From the NCBI GenBank assembly GCA_025266875.1, contig JALLLT010000083.1, forward strand, positions 1 through 64,000: a DNA stretch of 64,000 nt, in the 5' to 3' direction. Positions 45,990-58,763 of this stretch are shown one piece after another. The translations under genes and the position numbers were made by a program. Source of the stretch: Fennellomyces sp. T-0311 (lineage: Eukaryota; Mucoromycota; Mucoromycetes; Mucorales; Lichtheimiaceae). The first letter of the stretch is position 1, and every line of letters begins with the position of its first letter. Under the pieces are notes generated by a model that saw only the letters and a program-made list of their open reading frames with translations, did no database searches and was not told the DNA's origin.

Positions 45990-48900
45990 TTAAACGGTGA
46001 TCCGTTTTGGTAACGGGATGACGACCATCTTCGCCTCAGCGGGATCTATTTGCAATCCGTGTGGAATGACGGCAACTTGCGAGTAGATGTGGTGGACAGG
46101 AATTATACAGTGACAGATTTCAGGCATGTACTGTGTGTGCCATTCCTCAAGGCTACCAGCGGAAAAGTGCTGTTGGGAAGATGGAATTGAACGATACCAG
46201 CGGACAAAGGCAAGGTAGTGGAATGTTTCTACACCATCGATGACAATCAACGACCGGAAAAAGTACTGCACACAGCCAGGCCACGCAACTTGTTGAGGAA
46301 CCTGTCGCTCATCATCTTGCCAGTAGATCACCTGAATGTGGGAGCCATGCGGTGTCGTTGCTGTTGCTGGCCGGTATGTTTGGCCGAAGATCTCAATGGT
46401 CCTGAACCTTTGAACCCTTCTCATTGCAAACTGTCGTCCACGGATAGCGTCTTGCTGTCGAGAGATACCAGCTTCGTTGGTGCCATAGGTCACCCAATAG
46501 TACTGCAGCAGAAGCTCATAATGGCCCTCGTTCAGGTTTGCTTCGATTCCATCGGTCATGGAGGCGGTAATCGATGGTGGCATTGGTTCAGTGCCGGTCA
46601 GGTTGACGTCAAGTGGTGGATGCATGGAGTACTTAAAGAAGGCATCATAATTGAAGGTATGTACATAGTGTTGTTGAGGTCGACGTCGAGATTGACCAGC
46701 AATCTCCAGCAGTATATCCAATTCAGCCGAAAATCCCTGGAAATGGCTAGCTTGACGCTGGACAAAGTCCACAGCACTGGTCTTCTCGACAAAACGCTTC
46801 ATGAAGGTGAGCTCGAAGCAGTCCTTCTGGTTGGTCTCGGCATCTTTCATAAACCCGTTGTATCTTTCGAACGCGAAAATCCAAAAGCTGTAGATCGTGG
46901 CGTGATCTTGCAAGGACTGGTACAGATGGAGATGGAGATGCATGTTCCGGGTGACGGAATATTTGCCATACAGGTGCTCGCAACCACTGACAAAAGCGGT
47001 AAACTTCTCGTGTGCCTTAACGACATCAGTGTCCGTGATCTGGGTCTTGACAACCAGGCGGCAAGCATCGACAAAGAGCATCCAATGCTCATAGCAGTTG
47101 GGTTGCAAGACAGACTGCAGTACATACGGCGAGTACGCCAGGGTCCAGGCTCTCCAGTCATCGGCCTTCATGAAAGCGAACTTGCGTTGGATTTTACGCT
47201 GCAACGTGGGCATCCCAGGGGGCAAGATGATACGGTCGGCGATTGTTTGCATATCCGTAAGCACAGATTCTGTCAGGATACCTTGGTTCTTCCAGATGCT
47301 AACCATTCGAGAAGGTGTGCCGATGAAAAGGTTATGCATTGGATCGATCACTGTGCCATGGATGAGGTCAAAATAGCCCAGGCGATGGAGCTGCGACCAG
47401 CGCGTTCCATTTTCCCTCTCAAGATTGTATCGTGCTGCCTGGGTTCCCGCTGCCAACCAGGCCTGGGCGGCAAGGCGATTGTCTTCGTTTCTACGCATGC
47501 GTTCGGCTGGGATGTCGGCTCCGGTGTATATCATGTTGTGAGTGTTGGGATCCGTGACAAACTCGCAATAGCACTTGTTGCATGCGCGTGTGCTTGAGTG
47601 GGCGGTAAAGCCACAGACCTTTCGACTGGCAGGGATATCACAGGCAACGTTCAGCAAGGCTGCGCGCACTTCGGTACGTCCAGGACATTGCGCAGTCTTC
47701 ATAGGTATGCCGTTGTATAATTCCTCTAGTTCATCGACTAATGGCTGGAGGTAATTGTTGATCTTGTAGGTGCTTGGTTCGCGTGGTCCTGGCATGACAC
47801 CAACAAGGATGACGTTCTCGACGTTGAAACGTTCAGTGCGAGGCAAATTGTTGACCGTGAGGTATATGGCGCCAATAGAGTATCCACTGTCAAAGGGTGC
47901 AAACCAATCGATATTCATTGTCAACAGCAAGGATCGGTCGTGATCAACAAACGTAATTCCATCCCGGTCTTTAATCGCCTCCCACATGGCGCTGTGGTGA
48001 ATGTCTGAAGCATATTCACCCAAGTATGGATTCTCATGCCATTCCAAGATCTTTTCCTCAAAGCTGCCGTGCATGAACAGCTTCTGGAGGCTTGCCTTGA
48101 CCGAATAGTATGCATATTGCTTGAATGGTGTTCGGCAGGTTCGGCCCTGGCAGTTGGTGGATCTTTTGAAGAGCTGGTTACTGCATACATCACCGTTCAA
48201 GTGGTCTGTCGCGCAATTGTCCGGTGCAGCATCTGGTGGATAGATTGCGTGACACTTGGAGCAGGAGACATACATCTCGATTGGGTTGGTGAGCTCGTTG
48301 AAGCTGATTTGCGAATGGATGGTGGCCAAGGTAGTGGAAAAGTTGAACTCTGGGAGATGCAATGCGGTAACCAACATAATCACGAAGCTGATCAAGGTGC
48401 TGGCAGTGCGTTCAGATATATGGCGAAGTTGGAACAACACCAGGAAGATGAGGATAAAAAAGATGGGTCGTGGAATGCTACCACTGAAGCGAGTAGCAGG
48501 TTCCAAAGGGTTGGCAGGAGGTGAGGCAACATCATCGTCTAAAGTATTGTTTGATCAGGTTACTGTGGTCTAAATTCATGCGGTGTAGCTTCTCAACAAA
48601 CCTTCAGAGTCGTCGATCAGCTCGTTCAGATCGTTGGCCATCTCCATTCCTGGATCAATCTCGACCTCGGGATCTACAGCCACTTGCTCATGAAACACCT
48701 CTTGAGGTAGTGGTGCCTGGTTAGGCACAATAGTCGCACCTGGCAACTCATATGGTAAAGTGTCTATACGTTTTTTTATCAGTAACTAAACTTTTTGATC
48801 TTGCTTTGCGATATACCATTGCTACCGTTTCGATCGTCTACAGCCATCATGTCTTCAGCTTCACTGCCATCGGCAATATCATCGACACTGTCAAGAAGCA

Positions 48901-49122
48901 TATCATAGTCGATATTCTCGGTTTGCGCAGCTATACACAAATCATCTATCAACATTGTGCACGATGCCATCCAACGTGGTACTTACCATTCATATGTGCC
49001 AATCTAGCTGAAATCGCAGATTGGTAATGGACTTGATACGTTGCTCTTGATACATGGAGGCCATTTAGGTTGGCCAGAATGCATTGATTGCAGGTACATA
49101 GGTATAGTTTGGAGGACGGCAT
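45990..49122 (-). CDS. Tnp2-type (Transposase_21) CACTA-like transposase, module B
   Basis: ATG 49122 (MPSSKLYLCTCNQCILANLN, an N-terminal CxCxxC zinc segment like module A). Intron from 48986 down to about 48939; two short acidic exons (NIDYDMLLDSVDDIADGSEA; DPGMEMANDLNELIDDSE) and then the main exon from about 48540. Main blocks: VSCSKCHAIYPPDAAP (zinc pair), NIDWFAPFDSGYS, NNLPRTERFNVENVI, GVMPGPREPSTYKINNYL, CGFTAHSSTRACNKCYCEF, DPMHNLFIGTPSRM, IYSFWIFAFERYNGFM. It parallels module A end to end but is well diverged. The main exon is uninterrupted. It is expected to be the DDE transposase of a CACTA-like element; terminal repeats were not located. A long plus-strand open frame (46218-47597) is its antisense shadow. 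Confidence 0.88.
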
Positions 49123-50100
49123 TGGAATAACAGGTAGGGATGGGTTTAAACGGTATGAATGAAGTGCCTTCAACGATGCTTCTTGCACGCATTTATATAT
49201 CTTCTTGGCCTTTCACTTATGATGTGATCCACGGAAATAAACGTTCTTTGAACACGTAATCACTTCCTTGGCAGCGTGTTTTCTTCTCATTTCAAACTAT
49301 CACTTCTCTTGGCAATCCAGATGGATCACGCGTTGACAGGTCATGGCACGATCCAGCATCACATTTTCGGAATTCCTTTCGACTTCCTATTTTGACTTTG
49401 TGTCTGCATAAGTACGCTGATAAAAATAGCATGTGGCATAATCCTATTTCCTGACATTGAAAGCTTATTGCGATGTGCAACGTTGCAAGGCTGCTTTTGA
49501 AAGAAGAACTTTATGAATGCTCAGTCATCATGTCCTCATCATGAAGGAATCAACGACATTACGAATACTTTTTTTCACTGCTGTTGCTAAAATTCCCTCT
49601 TTATTTTGAATTTTCATCAGCCCACTGCTTTTGCAGTCCACCACTCAGCTAACTTCAACAAAAAAATAAACTATCGGGAGAATTCCCTTACAGCTCTGTT
49701 CACTTTTGCCAAGCACCGCTATTGTTTTACAAGAGAAGCTACTGTTACGCATTGCCTAAATCAGGGTTCTTTGTGTCGTCCATTGACAAATTACACTGGA
49801 AATACCTTTACCGCCTTGCTTGTGCTTACAAACTATGCCAAAAATATCAGAAATACCTTTATCACCCACCACTTTTCCCTTTTCCCTTCGGAATTGCCAT
49901 CTGTCACTGCAAAACTTGGGGGGGGGGTCTGTCCATTCACACGGTTCCCCACTAAAACTAAAATAACCTCTGACTTATACAAGTTCGAGGTTATTCTACT
50001 TTTGCCCAGTGTTTGTCAGCCTTGAACAACACAGTGTCAACCTTGAGCGAACAGGTTGGCACGTTGACTAAACAGGTTGCTGTGCTGAAGGGTCTGGTCA
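49123..50100. other. Spacer upstream of module B transposase
   Basis: No gene recognised. It includes a run of ten G (near 49919-49928) and, before ATG 49122, no clear TATA box. Confidence 0.45.
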
Positions 50101-50533
50101 CGCTGGATCAGAGGAACTGACCAAGACTCAGGAGGATCACATTGCCTCAACATTCACACTACCAGCAGATGCTCCAGTGAGAGATGTTAATGATGGCGCT
50201 GAGTCAGCCCCCACCACCGGTGATAAAAAGCAGACTGTCCTGGTCAACCATTGCATTGATTTCCTGCAGAGGTTCTGTTCCCTGCCAAACAAGGCAAGTG
50301 TAAAGAGTCTTCTTACCTTTCTTAAAGTTGTTGCATGGAGCCATGGCGTGAGGGATCTGTGCGTCAACACCTTGCATGCCTCGAACTACAGGTATATAGG
50401 TGATGATGCCATCGCCAGCTATTACAAGACTTTTGAGCAATTTTCTTATATTGCCTCAAAAATAAGAACTGGCTCCCCCCCAATACCTCAAATTTATTTC
50501 AGAGTCAGATGGCGAACGTCATTGCTGGTGTAG
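50101..50533 (+). CDS. Unassigned open frame
   Basis: A plus-strand frame open to 50533, including VNHCIDFLQRFCSLPNKASV, KSLLTFLKVVAWSHGVRDLC and NYRYIGDDAIASYYKTFEQF. The composition looks protein-like (balanced, helical), but I recognise no family and no start is convincing. Could be an exon of a decayed gene. Confidence 0.35.
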
Positions 50534-51616
50534 TAGGCGTGTAGAAAAAAAGTAAAAGAGCGTAAGTCCCTTTGTACCACTATTAAAAACAGCTCAAACT
50601 TCAGCATTGCAAGATGGCAGCTGCGATTTCGTTGGAAGGTATTAAGCACTACAAGAAAAAAAGCTAAGGAAGCTAGTGTAACCGACGAAATAGGTGTCAA
50701 AACAGTGAAGGGGCTTATTTTTTTTTATTTTCTAGTGAGCTGGAAGTATTGGCCAACAATCTGTGAAGACGATTCAGCAAGCATTAGAATGCAATTTGAC
50801 GAAACAATCTTAATGGAAGGATCTGTGATCGAGTCAAGTGGATTAGGCTGGATAGAAAGAAAAAGTGTAAGAAAACGCGCGTTTACTATTTTTCTGTTAA
50901 AGTTGGCATAGCCCCGTTGCGAATGGTGAGACATTGTGAAAGACGATTTATTTATGAATCAAAATACATTGTGCATGTTCAAAAGATATAAATTGTCTGT
51001 GACAGCAAGAATGCACATACAGGTATAAAGCATAATAGTGCGCCTTTATGTTTCTGTAGTAAGGTACCGCTGGTTTACTAATACTTTCGCCTACAATTGC
51101 CAATTCTAATAATAGAACATCATGCAATATAAGGTATGTGTGTACATCGCCATGCATCATAATATGTATGGAAAGCAGTTATAAAACGCAGTTACTTTCT
51201 ATGCCTAGAAGGTATACCAATCCGGTTTGGGAAGTATTTTCCTGGAAATACAAGCATAAAGCTATTAGTGCATGTAGTACAAACCTTATGCAATATCCGA
51301 TTATGTATCTTGGCATCCAGTCTCAGTCCTAGCGCTGTGTAACAGGCGGAGACTCCAAATACCTAAGTATTTTACTAGTACAGAGTGCCAATACCTTGGT
51401 ATTGACAGTCTGTGTCTCAATAAAGCGCATCCGCGAACTGTAACTGGCCTATCCAGCTACTTTGTATAACCCATCTTAGCTTTTTCTGAGACCCAGGAAC
51501 AATGATGGTGCTGTGTTGCTGCTCAATTTAGTGTTACACACACCTTTTTTATACTTTTTTACCCTTCGCAACCTTACTTCTACGCTTTACATTTCTTTCT
51601 ATCGAAAGTCAGAAAG
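50534..51616. other. Spacer before the Crypton
   Basis: No gene I can support. A short plus-strand frame at 50705-50911 (MEGSVIESSGLGWIERKS near its end) is possible but unassigned. Confidence 0.4.
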
Positions 51617-54077
51617 ATGGCTCGTACAAAATCCGCCGCAAGAAAAAGAAAAGCGCCTGCCATCAGCAATGAAGAGGCTATTCGTCATGCCGTTCTTGCA
51701 GCCTTACGTGAAGCAAATGGAGGCGAAGTTTCAGAACAGCAAATGGACAGTGTTCTGTTACATAACAAAAGAAACGATGACGATATCAACGATGCAATCA
51801 GGGATTCCATCGAGGACAGGAATCAGGCGCGTGCAGAAAACACGAATTTAGCCTATAATCCAAGGCAAAAGGAATTTAAGGTGTGCTTAACAATACAAGG
51901 CATGACGCATAAAATAAAATGTAGTTTTGCTTACTCTGGAAGTTATTTCTAAAATATACAGCACTGGTGCAAAATGTGCGCAAGTTTCATGATAAAGAGC
52001 TCGTCCATGAAGGAAAACTTGTTCTCTGGTTACGAGAGGTTGTCATCCCTCGAGGAAATCAGCGTGAAAAGCCTGGACCCGACGGAATGCCTAAGCCACT
52101 GAATGCGAAAACTGTTGGCCACTATGTCAAGCCGATCGTTGACTTGTGGAGGCAACAGCAGGCGCAGCCAGGTGCAAAGTTCATCAAGCATCTACGTGGA
52201 AAAGCAGTCAAGTCTGTTTTGAATTCGTTGGACCGTAACGAGACAAAAAGACGCCATGAAAGCTTTGAGGATCGCGGGGTTGGTACGATGGCCGATGGTT
52301 ACACGTACGATGAGCTTGTAGACATTAGCAAGTATTACTTGACCAAGAACAACGCCAAGGCAGTCAGGGATCGGTTCGATATCCTTATGGCTCACGCCAT
52401 CCTTGGGTGTAGCTAGACGGCTAGAAAAATGCAGCTTCCTGACCTCTACTGTGTTCCATGTGATAATGAAGGTCCAACAGAGTGCCAAGCTCTGGTTATC
52501 AACATGGATCACAGCAAGCAGAATCAGCTTGGTGGACGGGAGTTTGGTGCTGCATTTCGGAACAAGGAAGTTATCTTGTGTCCACTTGGAGCCATGGCCT
52601 TTTACTTCTTTTACCGTTGGCATATTTCTCGCGACGAACGCTACCTAGATATGTCTGAGCGCGCCAATTGGTATAATGTCCATGTAATCCTTGGTGATGG
52701 TCCTCACAGGAAGTACTCATATGATACGCAGTACAATTCCTACAGAAATATCTTTGCTCTCCTTGGCATCAACACGTCCAAGGTGACGCACGCGCTGCGC
52801 GGTTGCTCTGCGAGATTGATGAACGAAGATGATGTTGCTGACAACCAGCAACGTAGAGCTGGTCGCTGGGGTGCTGATTCTTTCATTGCCTCGTACTTAA
52901 CCAGCCTTCCCAAGCAAGCGATGTGTTCGATTGCCGGTTTTCCAACCCGAGGTGGCGCTTTCCACTTGCCACGTGCCGCCCTAGACCCGCCTGAGTCTTT
53001 GAAAAAGCAGGTTTTCCCAGAGGTTGACTATTGGCAACAAAGATATAGATCGGGAGAGCTACCAAAGGAAATTGCTGGCCCCAATTTTTTGAAACTGATG
53101 ATATACTTCCGCACCATCATCTTGCAGGTATGGCAGGTCACTACGATATGGTTCCGCTAAGTTGTGGGTTTCTAAGCAAATGAAATTTATAGGATTCCGT
53201 TTTTTTAATAGAGCAGTTCCCTGAGTGGCTCATTTGGCAGGATCCTGTTTTCCGCAGTGCCGATTACAGAACTTTTGCAGACTCACTTCGTTCAGTTGCC
53301 TTGGAACAAGAAGCTCGTCCACCATTAGATCAGGATCTGCATCGTCTAGTGCCACAAATGGTTGATACCATAGATAGACGTTTTGCTCAGGCCCACGAGA
53401 GCACGCAACGATTGTCTGTGAGTATTGATCAAGGTTTCCATCGCATAGGACAAGCAGTCGAAAGAATTGAGAGGCAGAACACACGCTGTGACGAGGATAT
53501 TGCTGTGCTCTACTGCTCTTTTTCTCATTATGAGCAATTTGTTCGCGGTCTGGGCCATTATGTTTCTTTGAATATGCCATCGCCTATTGCACTGGTTGGC
53601 AGCTCCCTACTCTTGGATCGTTTTGCTGCACGCCCACAATCACCCGTTGGATCGCCAATTATACATAGCCACTATGACCAGCATTCGCCCGCTTTAGCTG
53701 CTTACACTGCTGAGCATGACCAAGCTCAGGCAGCAGCACCGAATGCTAGCACGGCCCCACTGCAGTATAAACTGAAGTCGAACATCGAAACGGTGGCACA
53801 ATTTTGGGACGAATATACGGTGGGAATATTTGGTGGTCCTACAATCCGCGAGCTCGAGCAGAAGTATGGTGATGGATGGCGACGCAACAAAACTGACAAT
53901 CGTCAATAGAACCGTCGCAAGATCATCATCGAGGCAATTGAGCGCCTTATTGATGAAGGCAAATCGGAGCAGGAGGCTGTCGAAGCAGTTGAAAATATGC
54001 GGCGCAGCCTACCTCTCCCTGCAAAAAGGCAAACGCTGTGGGCTCTTCAAGAGCATCTCAAGCAAATGAGACCATAA
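51617..54077 (+). pseudogene. Crypton tyrosine recombinase with GCR1_C domain
   Basis: ATG 51617 (MARTKSAARKRKAPAISNEE). An intron at about 51881-51963 leads to a core-binding region (KFHDKELVHEGKLVLWLREV, KTVGHYVKPIVDLWRQQQAQ). An in-frame TAG at 52414-52416 precedes TARKMQLPDLY, the likely first catalytic Arg region. Then ILCPLGAMAFYFFYRWHISR, the H-x-x-R motif in KVTHALRGCSARL (His 52789-52791, Arg 52798-52800), and GRWGADSFIASYLTSLPKQA with the probable Tyr nucleophile. After an intron at about 53128-53211 the frame continues to a TAG at 53907-53909 and then NRRKIIIEAIERLIDEGKSE. FWDEYTVGIFGGPTIRELEQ plus this block is the GCR1_C DNA-binding domain typical of fungal Cryptons. Integration and excision would use recombination without TIRs. 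Two stops make it a pseudogene. Confidence 0.88.
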
Positions 54078-55211
54078 TAAAAAAAATCTCTAGGTTCTGA
54101 GCCTTCCGGTATAAATGTGAAATAGATATCGCAAGAAGTAGTGGATTCTGCCGTGGTAATTAATTGACTCCTGGCACGGATAACTATTGTTGAACCTAGA
54201 GTAAACTATTTGTCTAGTACTGTGTATTGTGTGGTTAAATTGCTTATGATAAGCATGCATTGGTTGAAAAAAGCATATAAAAAGCAGATCCTAACTTATT
54301 CATCTGTGAGATCAAGTTGCCAAGCTTTATGCATACCTAAATAGTGGGGATGTCTACTTGGAAGAATGTTATGTGTTCACTGATAGTGATAATCTTGTCG
54401 AGAAGGCTTAATGCGGCGCAACCTATCTGGGCTTTTATGTGAACATAGCATATGTAATTTGCTCCTTGATTTTGAGTGCTGAAAGAATTGTAGTTGAATG
54501 TGCATATAGGATCGTTGTTGTAGCTGATTGGTGTACACGCATGCTCTCAAAATTGATTGTCTTCATAGAATGCACATCCATTCAATTGGCAATTGTTTTT
54601 GTTCGTAGTGAGAGTATACACAACGCCTGGTCTGAATGCAGTAAACAATAAGAGGAATTCATAAAACAGGTACGAAAAAAAAGTCAGTTTGCCCAAGCAA
54701 CCTGGTCTTGAAATTTTGCCAATCATGTCGCAATCAAGGGTATTTTCTTCAGAGTCTCAACCACTGCCAAAAAGTACTGGGACTGGGTCTCGCTGGCTGG
54801 AGACCCCCACCAGATACCTCCTATGTATATTATGCTATTTTTGCATTACAATTTCCTACCAATCCTTCTCAAATTAGCAGCCTGTGGTGAACCACTACAT
54901 ATATGCACATAATGGAGACTGGTCAAACATCCATTCTAGCACATTCCATCAGACGAACACTCTGGAAGAGTATTGATGACTAAGATATGAACGGTATTAC
55001 CTTACACCGGTTTCAAGGAAGCTGAATGATGTTCTACAGGACATGCACATATCACAGAGTACACAGAGTCGATATCTGCCATCGTCAGTAAAACATAAGA
55101 CGAACACGCAACCCAATACGTCCTCGACCAAGTATCATTTATCCAGGAACAGATATTAGAATCTCCAGTAAAGGATATAAAAGAGAGAGAGTTCATCCAT
55201 AATAAAGGACA
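54078..55211. other. Spacer between Crypton and Tc1 copy 1
   Basis: No gene seen. The Crypton's right boundary, expected as a short direct repeat, could not be placed. Confidence 0.5.
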
Positions 55212-55213
55212 TA

Positions 55214-56564
55214 CAGTCCCACACAAAAAGTGATGTCCAGGTTTTTGAACGCCGCGATCAAGTAAAAAAATATACAAACTTCAATGTGTCTTTTTCATAG
55301 ATCACACTTATTGATGCGCCTTGTTACTATCAGTAAGAAAGAAGCTTATAGCAATAAAAAAATATCAGATCAAAAAAGAATGTACAAATTAATATTTTAT
55401 ATGCTGTCCTCTAGCTTTTATTACGGCCTTGCATCGCTTAGGCATGCTGTTGACAAGCTTCATTGCAAAATCGAGCGAAAGTTTGCCCCATTCTTTTTGT
55501 AGACAGGCCTTCAACTGCTCTATGTTCTTGATGGAGGCTCTACGCTTCTGAACACGCTTATTCAAAGCCCTCCAAACGTTCTCAATTGGGTTGAGGTCAG
55601 GACTTTGTGCTGGCCAAAATGGAAAGCCTCACACCCCACACTGTCGCTTAAACCACGTCGTGTAGCTGCCGGTATGGCTACTAGCGCCATCCTCCTGGAA
55701 TATAAATGCACTACCAGTTTCGGCTTCAGCCTTGCTTATGTATGGAATCAAATGTTTGGCCAGGCACTTTACATAAGGATCTTGATCTACGGTGCCATCT
55801 ATAATCACCAGCGGACCAAAACCTCCAGCCCAAAAACAGCCTCCATACCATCACCGAGCCCTTTCCAAACTTTTCCGTGGAAACAACATGACGTGTCTGG
55901 TAACGTTCATCATTGCGTCGTATGACGCGAGCACCTCCATCATTACTGACAACCGTGAATCTTGATTCATCAGACCAAATGATGTTGCTCCATTGGTTGG
56001 CTGTCCAATGCTTGTACATACGGGTCTAGGCAAGACGTCTAGCCATATGTTTCTTGGTCAGTCTTGGCTTACAAGCTGGCGAATGTGAATTGAAGCCAGC
56101 AAGCTTCATGCACTTAATCACTGTGTTCTGGTGAACGCTGATGTCGATGTGTGCAAAACTGGCTTGATGAACATGGTATGGCGTGAATGGTTCCCTGTAC
56201 ACACTGAGTTGGAGCGCCCTTATACCCCTCTTGGTAAGCTTGGGAGGTCTTCCACTTCTTGGGGCATTGTCAGTCGACCCAGTTTTGTTATATTTATTAA
56301 TGATACGGTTGACAGTTCTGCAGTTTATGCCCAAATCATCCGCAATGAACTGGTCATCTTTGCCAGCCTTGTGTATGCCGATAATGAGACCTTTTTCGAA
56401 ATCTTTGAGCTCTTTGCGAATCTTTGGAGGGCTGTTTGTTATATTTGTAAGTGGCATTGTATAGTATAAAAGAGAGATGTGTCAAAACTTCAAAAACAAA
56501 AAAGTGCATTGTTTTTATTTCTACTTCCAAATATGGGTTGGACATCACTTTTTGTGCAGGACTG
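55214..56564 (-). mobile_element. Tc1-like element, copy 1
   Basis: 1,351 bp with TIRs CAGTCCCACACAAAAAGTG and (right, complement) CAGTCCTGCACAAAAAGTG, both continuing GATGTCCA, flanked by TA at 55212-55213 and 56565-56566. One transposase gene on the minus strand. Confidence 0.93.
55389..56457 (-). pseudogene. Tc1 transposase, copy 1
   Basis: ATG 56457 (MPLTNITNSPPKIRKELKDF). Paired HTH domains (IHKAGKDDQFIADDLGINCR; GRPPKLTKRG), then an in-frame TAG at 56026-56028, WSDESRFTVVSNDGG (first Asp), VVSTEKFGKGSVMVW, a frame change near 55850, CFWAGGFGPLVIIDGT, FIFQEDGASSHTG (second Asp), WPAQSPDLNPIENVW (Glu), and a KRCKAVIKARGQHIKY terminus. DD34/35E Tc1 family. It differs substantially from copy 2, so they are two separate families or old relatives. 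The stop and shift inactivate it. Confidence 0.9.
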
Positions 56565-56566
56565 TA

Positions 56567-57045
56567 CAATTACTCAGATTCTCAACGAATTCTATTCTTG
56601 CTACCAGTTTTATATCATATAACTCTCTCACCACAAAGTCAGATGATCATCTCATGTATTCTTCATTGTATCTGGTCTGCTTACTGGCAGTTTATTTTTG
56701 ACCGCTCTCCATTTCATTGTGATATTATCTGTACCAATGTGCATTACTCACTCACACGTATTACCCCCCTGAACTACCGGACCTGCCTTGAAATCTTTTA
56801 TGCTTTCTTTACAGGAAAAAAAAACAAAGAGTGTATCCCGATCCTACCGTTCTAATAAGCAGTTCCATAAACTCTAGAGCTGTTTCTACCTTCCACATAA
56901 CGCTCTCTTCACGTTCTTTATTATCTTATTTTTGCTCGTTTTAGCTTTTGCCCTCTTGAATATTTGTCCATACCTCTCAATTTTTGTAAATCCACACGTG
57001 TAGGCAAATAAAAACGGACTTTGTCCCCCAAAAAAAATTCATTTT
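56567..57045. other. Spacer between the two Tc1 elements
   Basis: No gene; AT-rich, nothing recognised. Confidence 0.5.
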
Positions 57046-57081
57046 AGTTCAAAAGTTATAATTTATTTTGAAAGGTAATAC

Positions 57082-58428
57082 ACTCCCACCCAAAAAGTCT
57101 TCGGAAGTTCCAAATTTGGAAGCAAAATAAAAACAAAATATTTTACATTTATGTATGTTGCCACCCCTTTTCTTACTCTACATAACAATAACCCTTCGCG
57201 ATATTACCAACAACATTCCTAAGAAGCGCCGACAGCTTACAGAAGCAGAAAAAGGTCAAATAATCGGAATGAAATTGGCTAATACCAAATCCCTTGAGAT
57301 TTCATCCATTACTGGGATAAATCGCAACACCATCGATAGTGTCATCAAGAAGTGGGAAAAGACCGGCACTGTCAGGAATAAGCCTAAAAGTGGGCGACCT
57401 GAAAAACTGAACAAGACGAATCGAATTGCCCTCCGGCTAAGTGCAAGATGCAACTCAATGGAGCCATATTTATTTCACCAAGCAGCACTTGAGAGTGCAG
57501 GCATTATGGTCTCCAGAAACACAGTGATCAAGTACTTGGAGAGGGACGGCTTTGGCTCTCGTCAACCAGCTCGAAAGCCAGCTTTGACGCGTAAGCAGAT
57601 AGCTCGACGGCTTGCATGGACCAAAATGCACAAGGATTGGTCCATAGATCAATGGAGCAACGTCATCTGGTCTGATGAATCCAGATTTACAGTACGAGGC
57701 AATGACGGAGAGGCACGCGTCATCAGACGACAAGGGGAGCGATATGAAAACCGCCATATCGTTCCAACATACAAGTTTGGCAAAGGATCGGTCATGGTGT
57801 GGAGCTATTTTTAGGCAGGAGGCTTCGGGCCATTGGTCTTTATGGATGGCAATGTAGATCAAAAAGCATATGTCACCTGCCTCGCCAATCATTTCCTCCT
57901 ATACCTTAAAAAAGTTACTGAAGATACTGGCCGAGAGTTTATCTTCCAAGAAGATGGCGCTAGCTGCCATACTGGAGGCTATACGAGGCGATACAAGGAG
58001 GAATCTGGTATTAGAGGGTTCAGCTTCTGGCCCGCCCAGAGTCCTGATCTAAATCCCATTGAGCATGTATGGGATGCCTTAGAAAAGAAAATCAGAAAGC
58101 GTAGAGCTCATATTTCATCCAAAGAAGAGCTAAAGGCTGCACTTCGTGAAGAGTGGGATAAACTGACCATTGAACTGGCAGAGTCTCTCGTAGGTAGTAT
58201 GCCAGATCGCTGCAAGGCTGTCATTGAAGCCAAGGGAGAGCATACAAAGTATTAGTGTATTGTCAATACCCCATTTTAAACTTTTTAACATAGATAAAAT
58301 TATTTTTTTCTAATGGAAGTTGGCAGTTATAGTAATGATACCCTTAAAGAAACGCCTTTGAAAAACATGCATGTATTTGCATAGCAGCAGAATTCAAAAA
58401 TTTTCCAAAGACTTTTTGGGTGGGAGTG
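57082..58428 (+). mobile_element. Tc1-like element, copy 2
   Basis: 1,347 bp with TIRs CACTCCCACCCAAAAAGTCT at both ends and a TA duplication (57080-57081, 58429-58430). The empty target is present at about 41965-41985. Confidence 0.95.
57155..58255 (+). pseudogene. Tc1 transposase, copy 2
   Basis: ATG 57155. HTH region (LTEAEKGQIIGMKLANTKSL, TGINRNTIDSVIKKWEKTG, GRPEKLNKTN), then RKQIARRLAWTKMHKDWSID, WSDESRFTVRGNDGE (first Asp), FGKGSVMVWSYF, a TAG at 57812-57814, AGGFGPLVFMDG, FIFQEDGASCHTG (second Asp), WPAQSPDLNPIEHVW (Glu) and KAVIEAKGEHTKY. Copy 1 has Trp at the TAG position (CFWAGGFGPL), showing a TGG to TAG change. Apart from that single stop the gene is complete, so the element was probably active recently. 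Confidence 0.93.
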
Positions 58429-58693
58429 TAGACCTGATTCTAAAGGTATTAGGTCTCTCTCTTGCAGTTCGAAGGTGTCATTAAATTTGTACAAAAGGAT
58501 GAGAAAATCCATGTTTGAAAAAAAACCCATATTGATGAATGAAAAAAAAGCAGGTCAGTGTAGCCCAAGATGGTAGATAGTGGGGTGGCACTGCCATATT
58601 GCAAGTAGACCCTTACAAAACCAAACAGGTCATGTGTGGTTTCCTTGGGGGGAATCTGTCAAATTTTGGATGGACTGTCCAATGCGCATCCTC

Positions 58694-58754
58694 TTATTTC
58701 CTCCCAGTTGAGTTCGAAAAAAATTGATTTTTGAGGGGTGGTGGGAGGAAATAA
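58694..58754. repeat. 13-bp perfect inverted repeat
   Basis: TTATTTCCTCCCA (58694-58706) and TGGGAGGAAATAA (58742-58754), at the junction between repeat R and the LINE 5' end. Confidence 0.75.
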
Positions 58755-58763
58755 CAGGAATCA

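Larger units (their letters stand above)
57046..58720 (-). repeat. Dispersed repeat R, copy 2 (occupied by Tc1 copy 2)
   Basis: Segments 57046-57081 and 58429-58720 together match 41676-42009 in reverse complement; the Tc1 element lies between them at a TA that is single in the other copy. Confidence 0.8.

Noticed and set aside
46218..47597. 459-codon plus-strand open frame
   Set aside because: It lies entirely antisense to the well-conserved module B transposase and has no recognisable motifs; it is a shadow.
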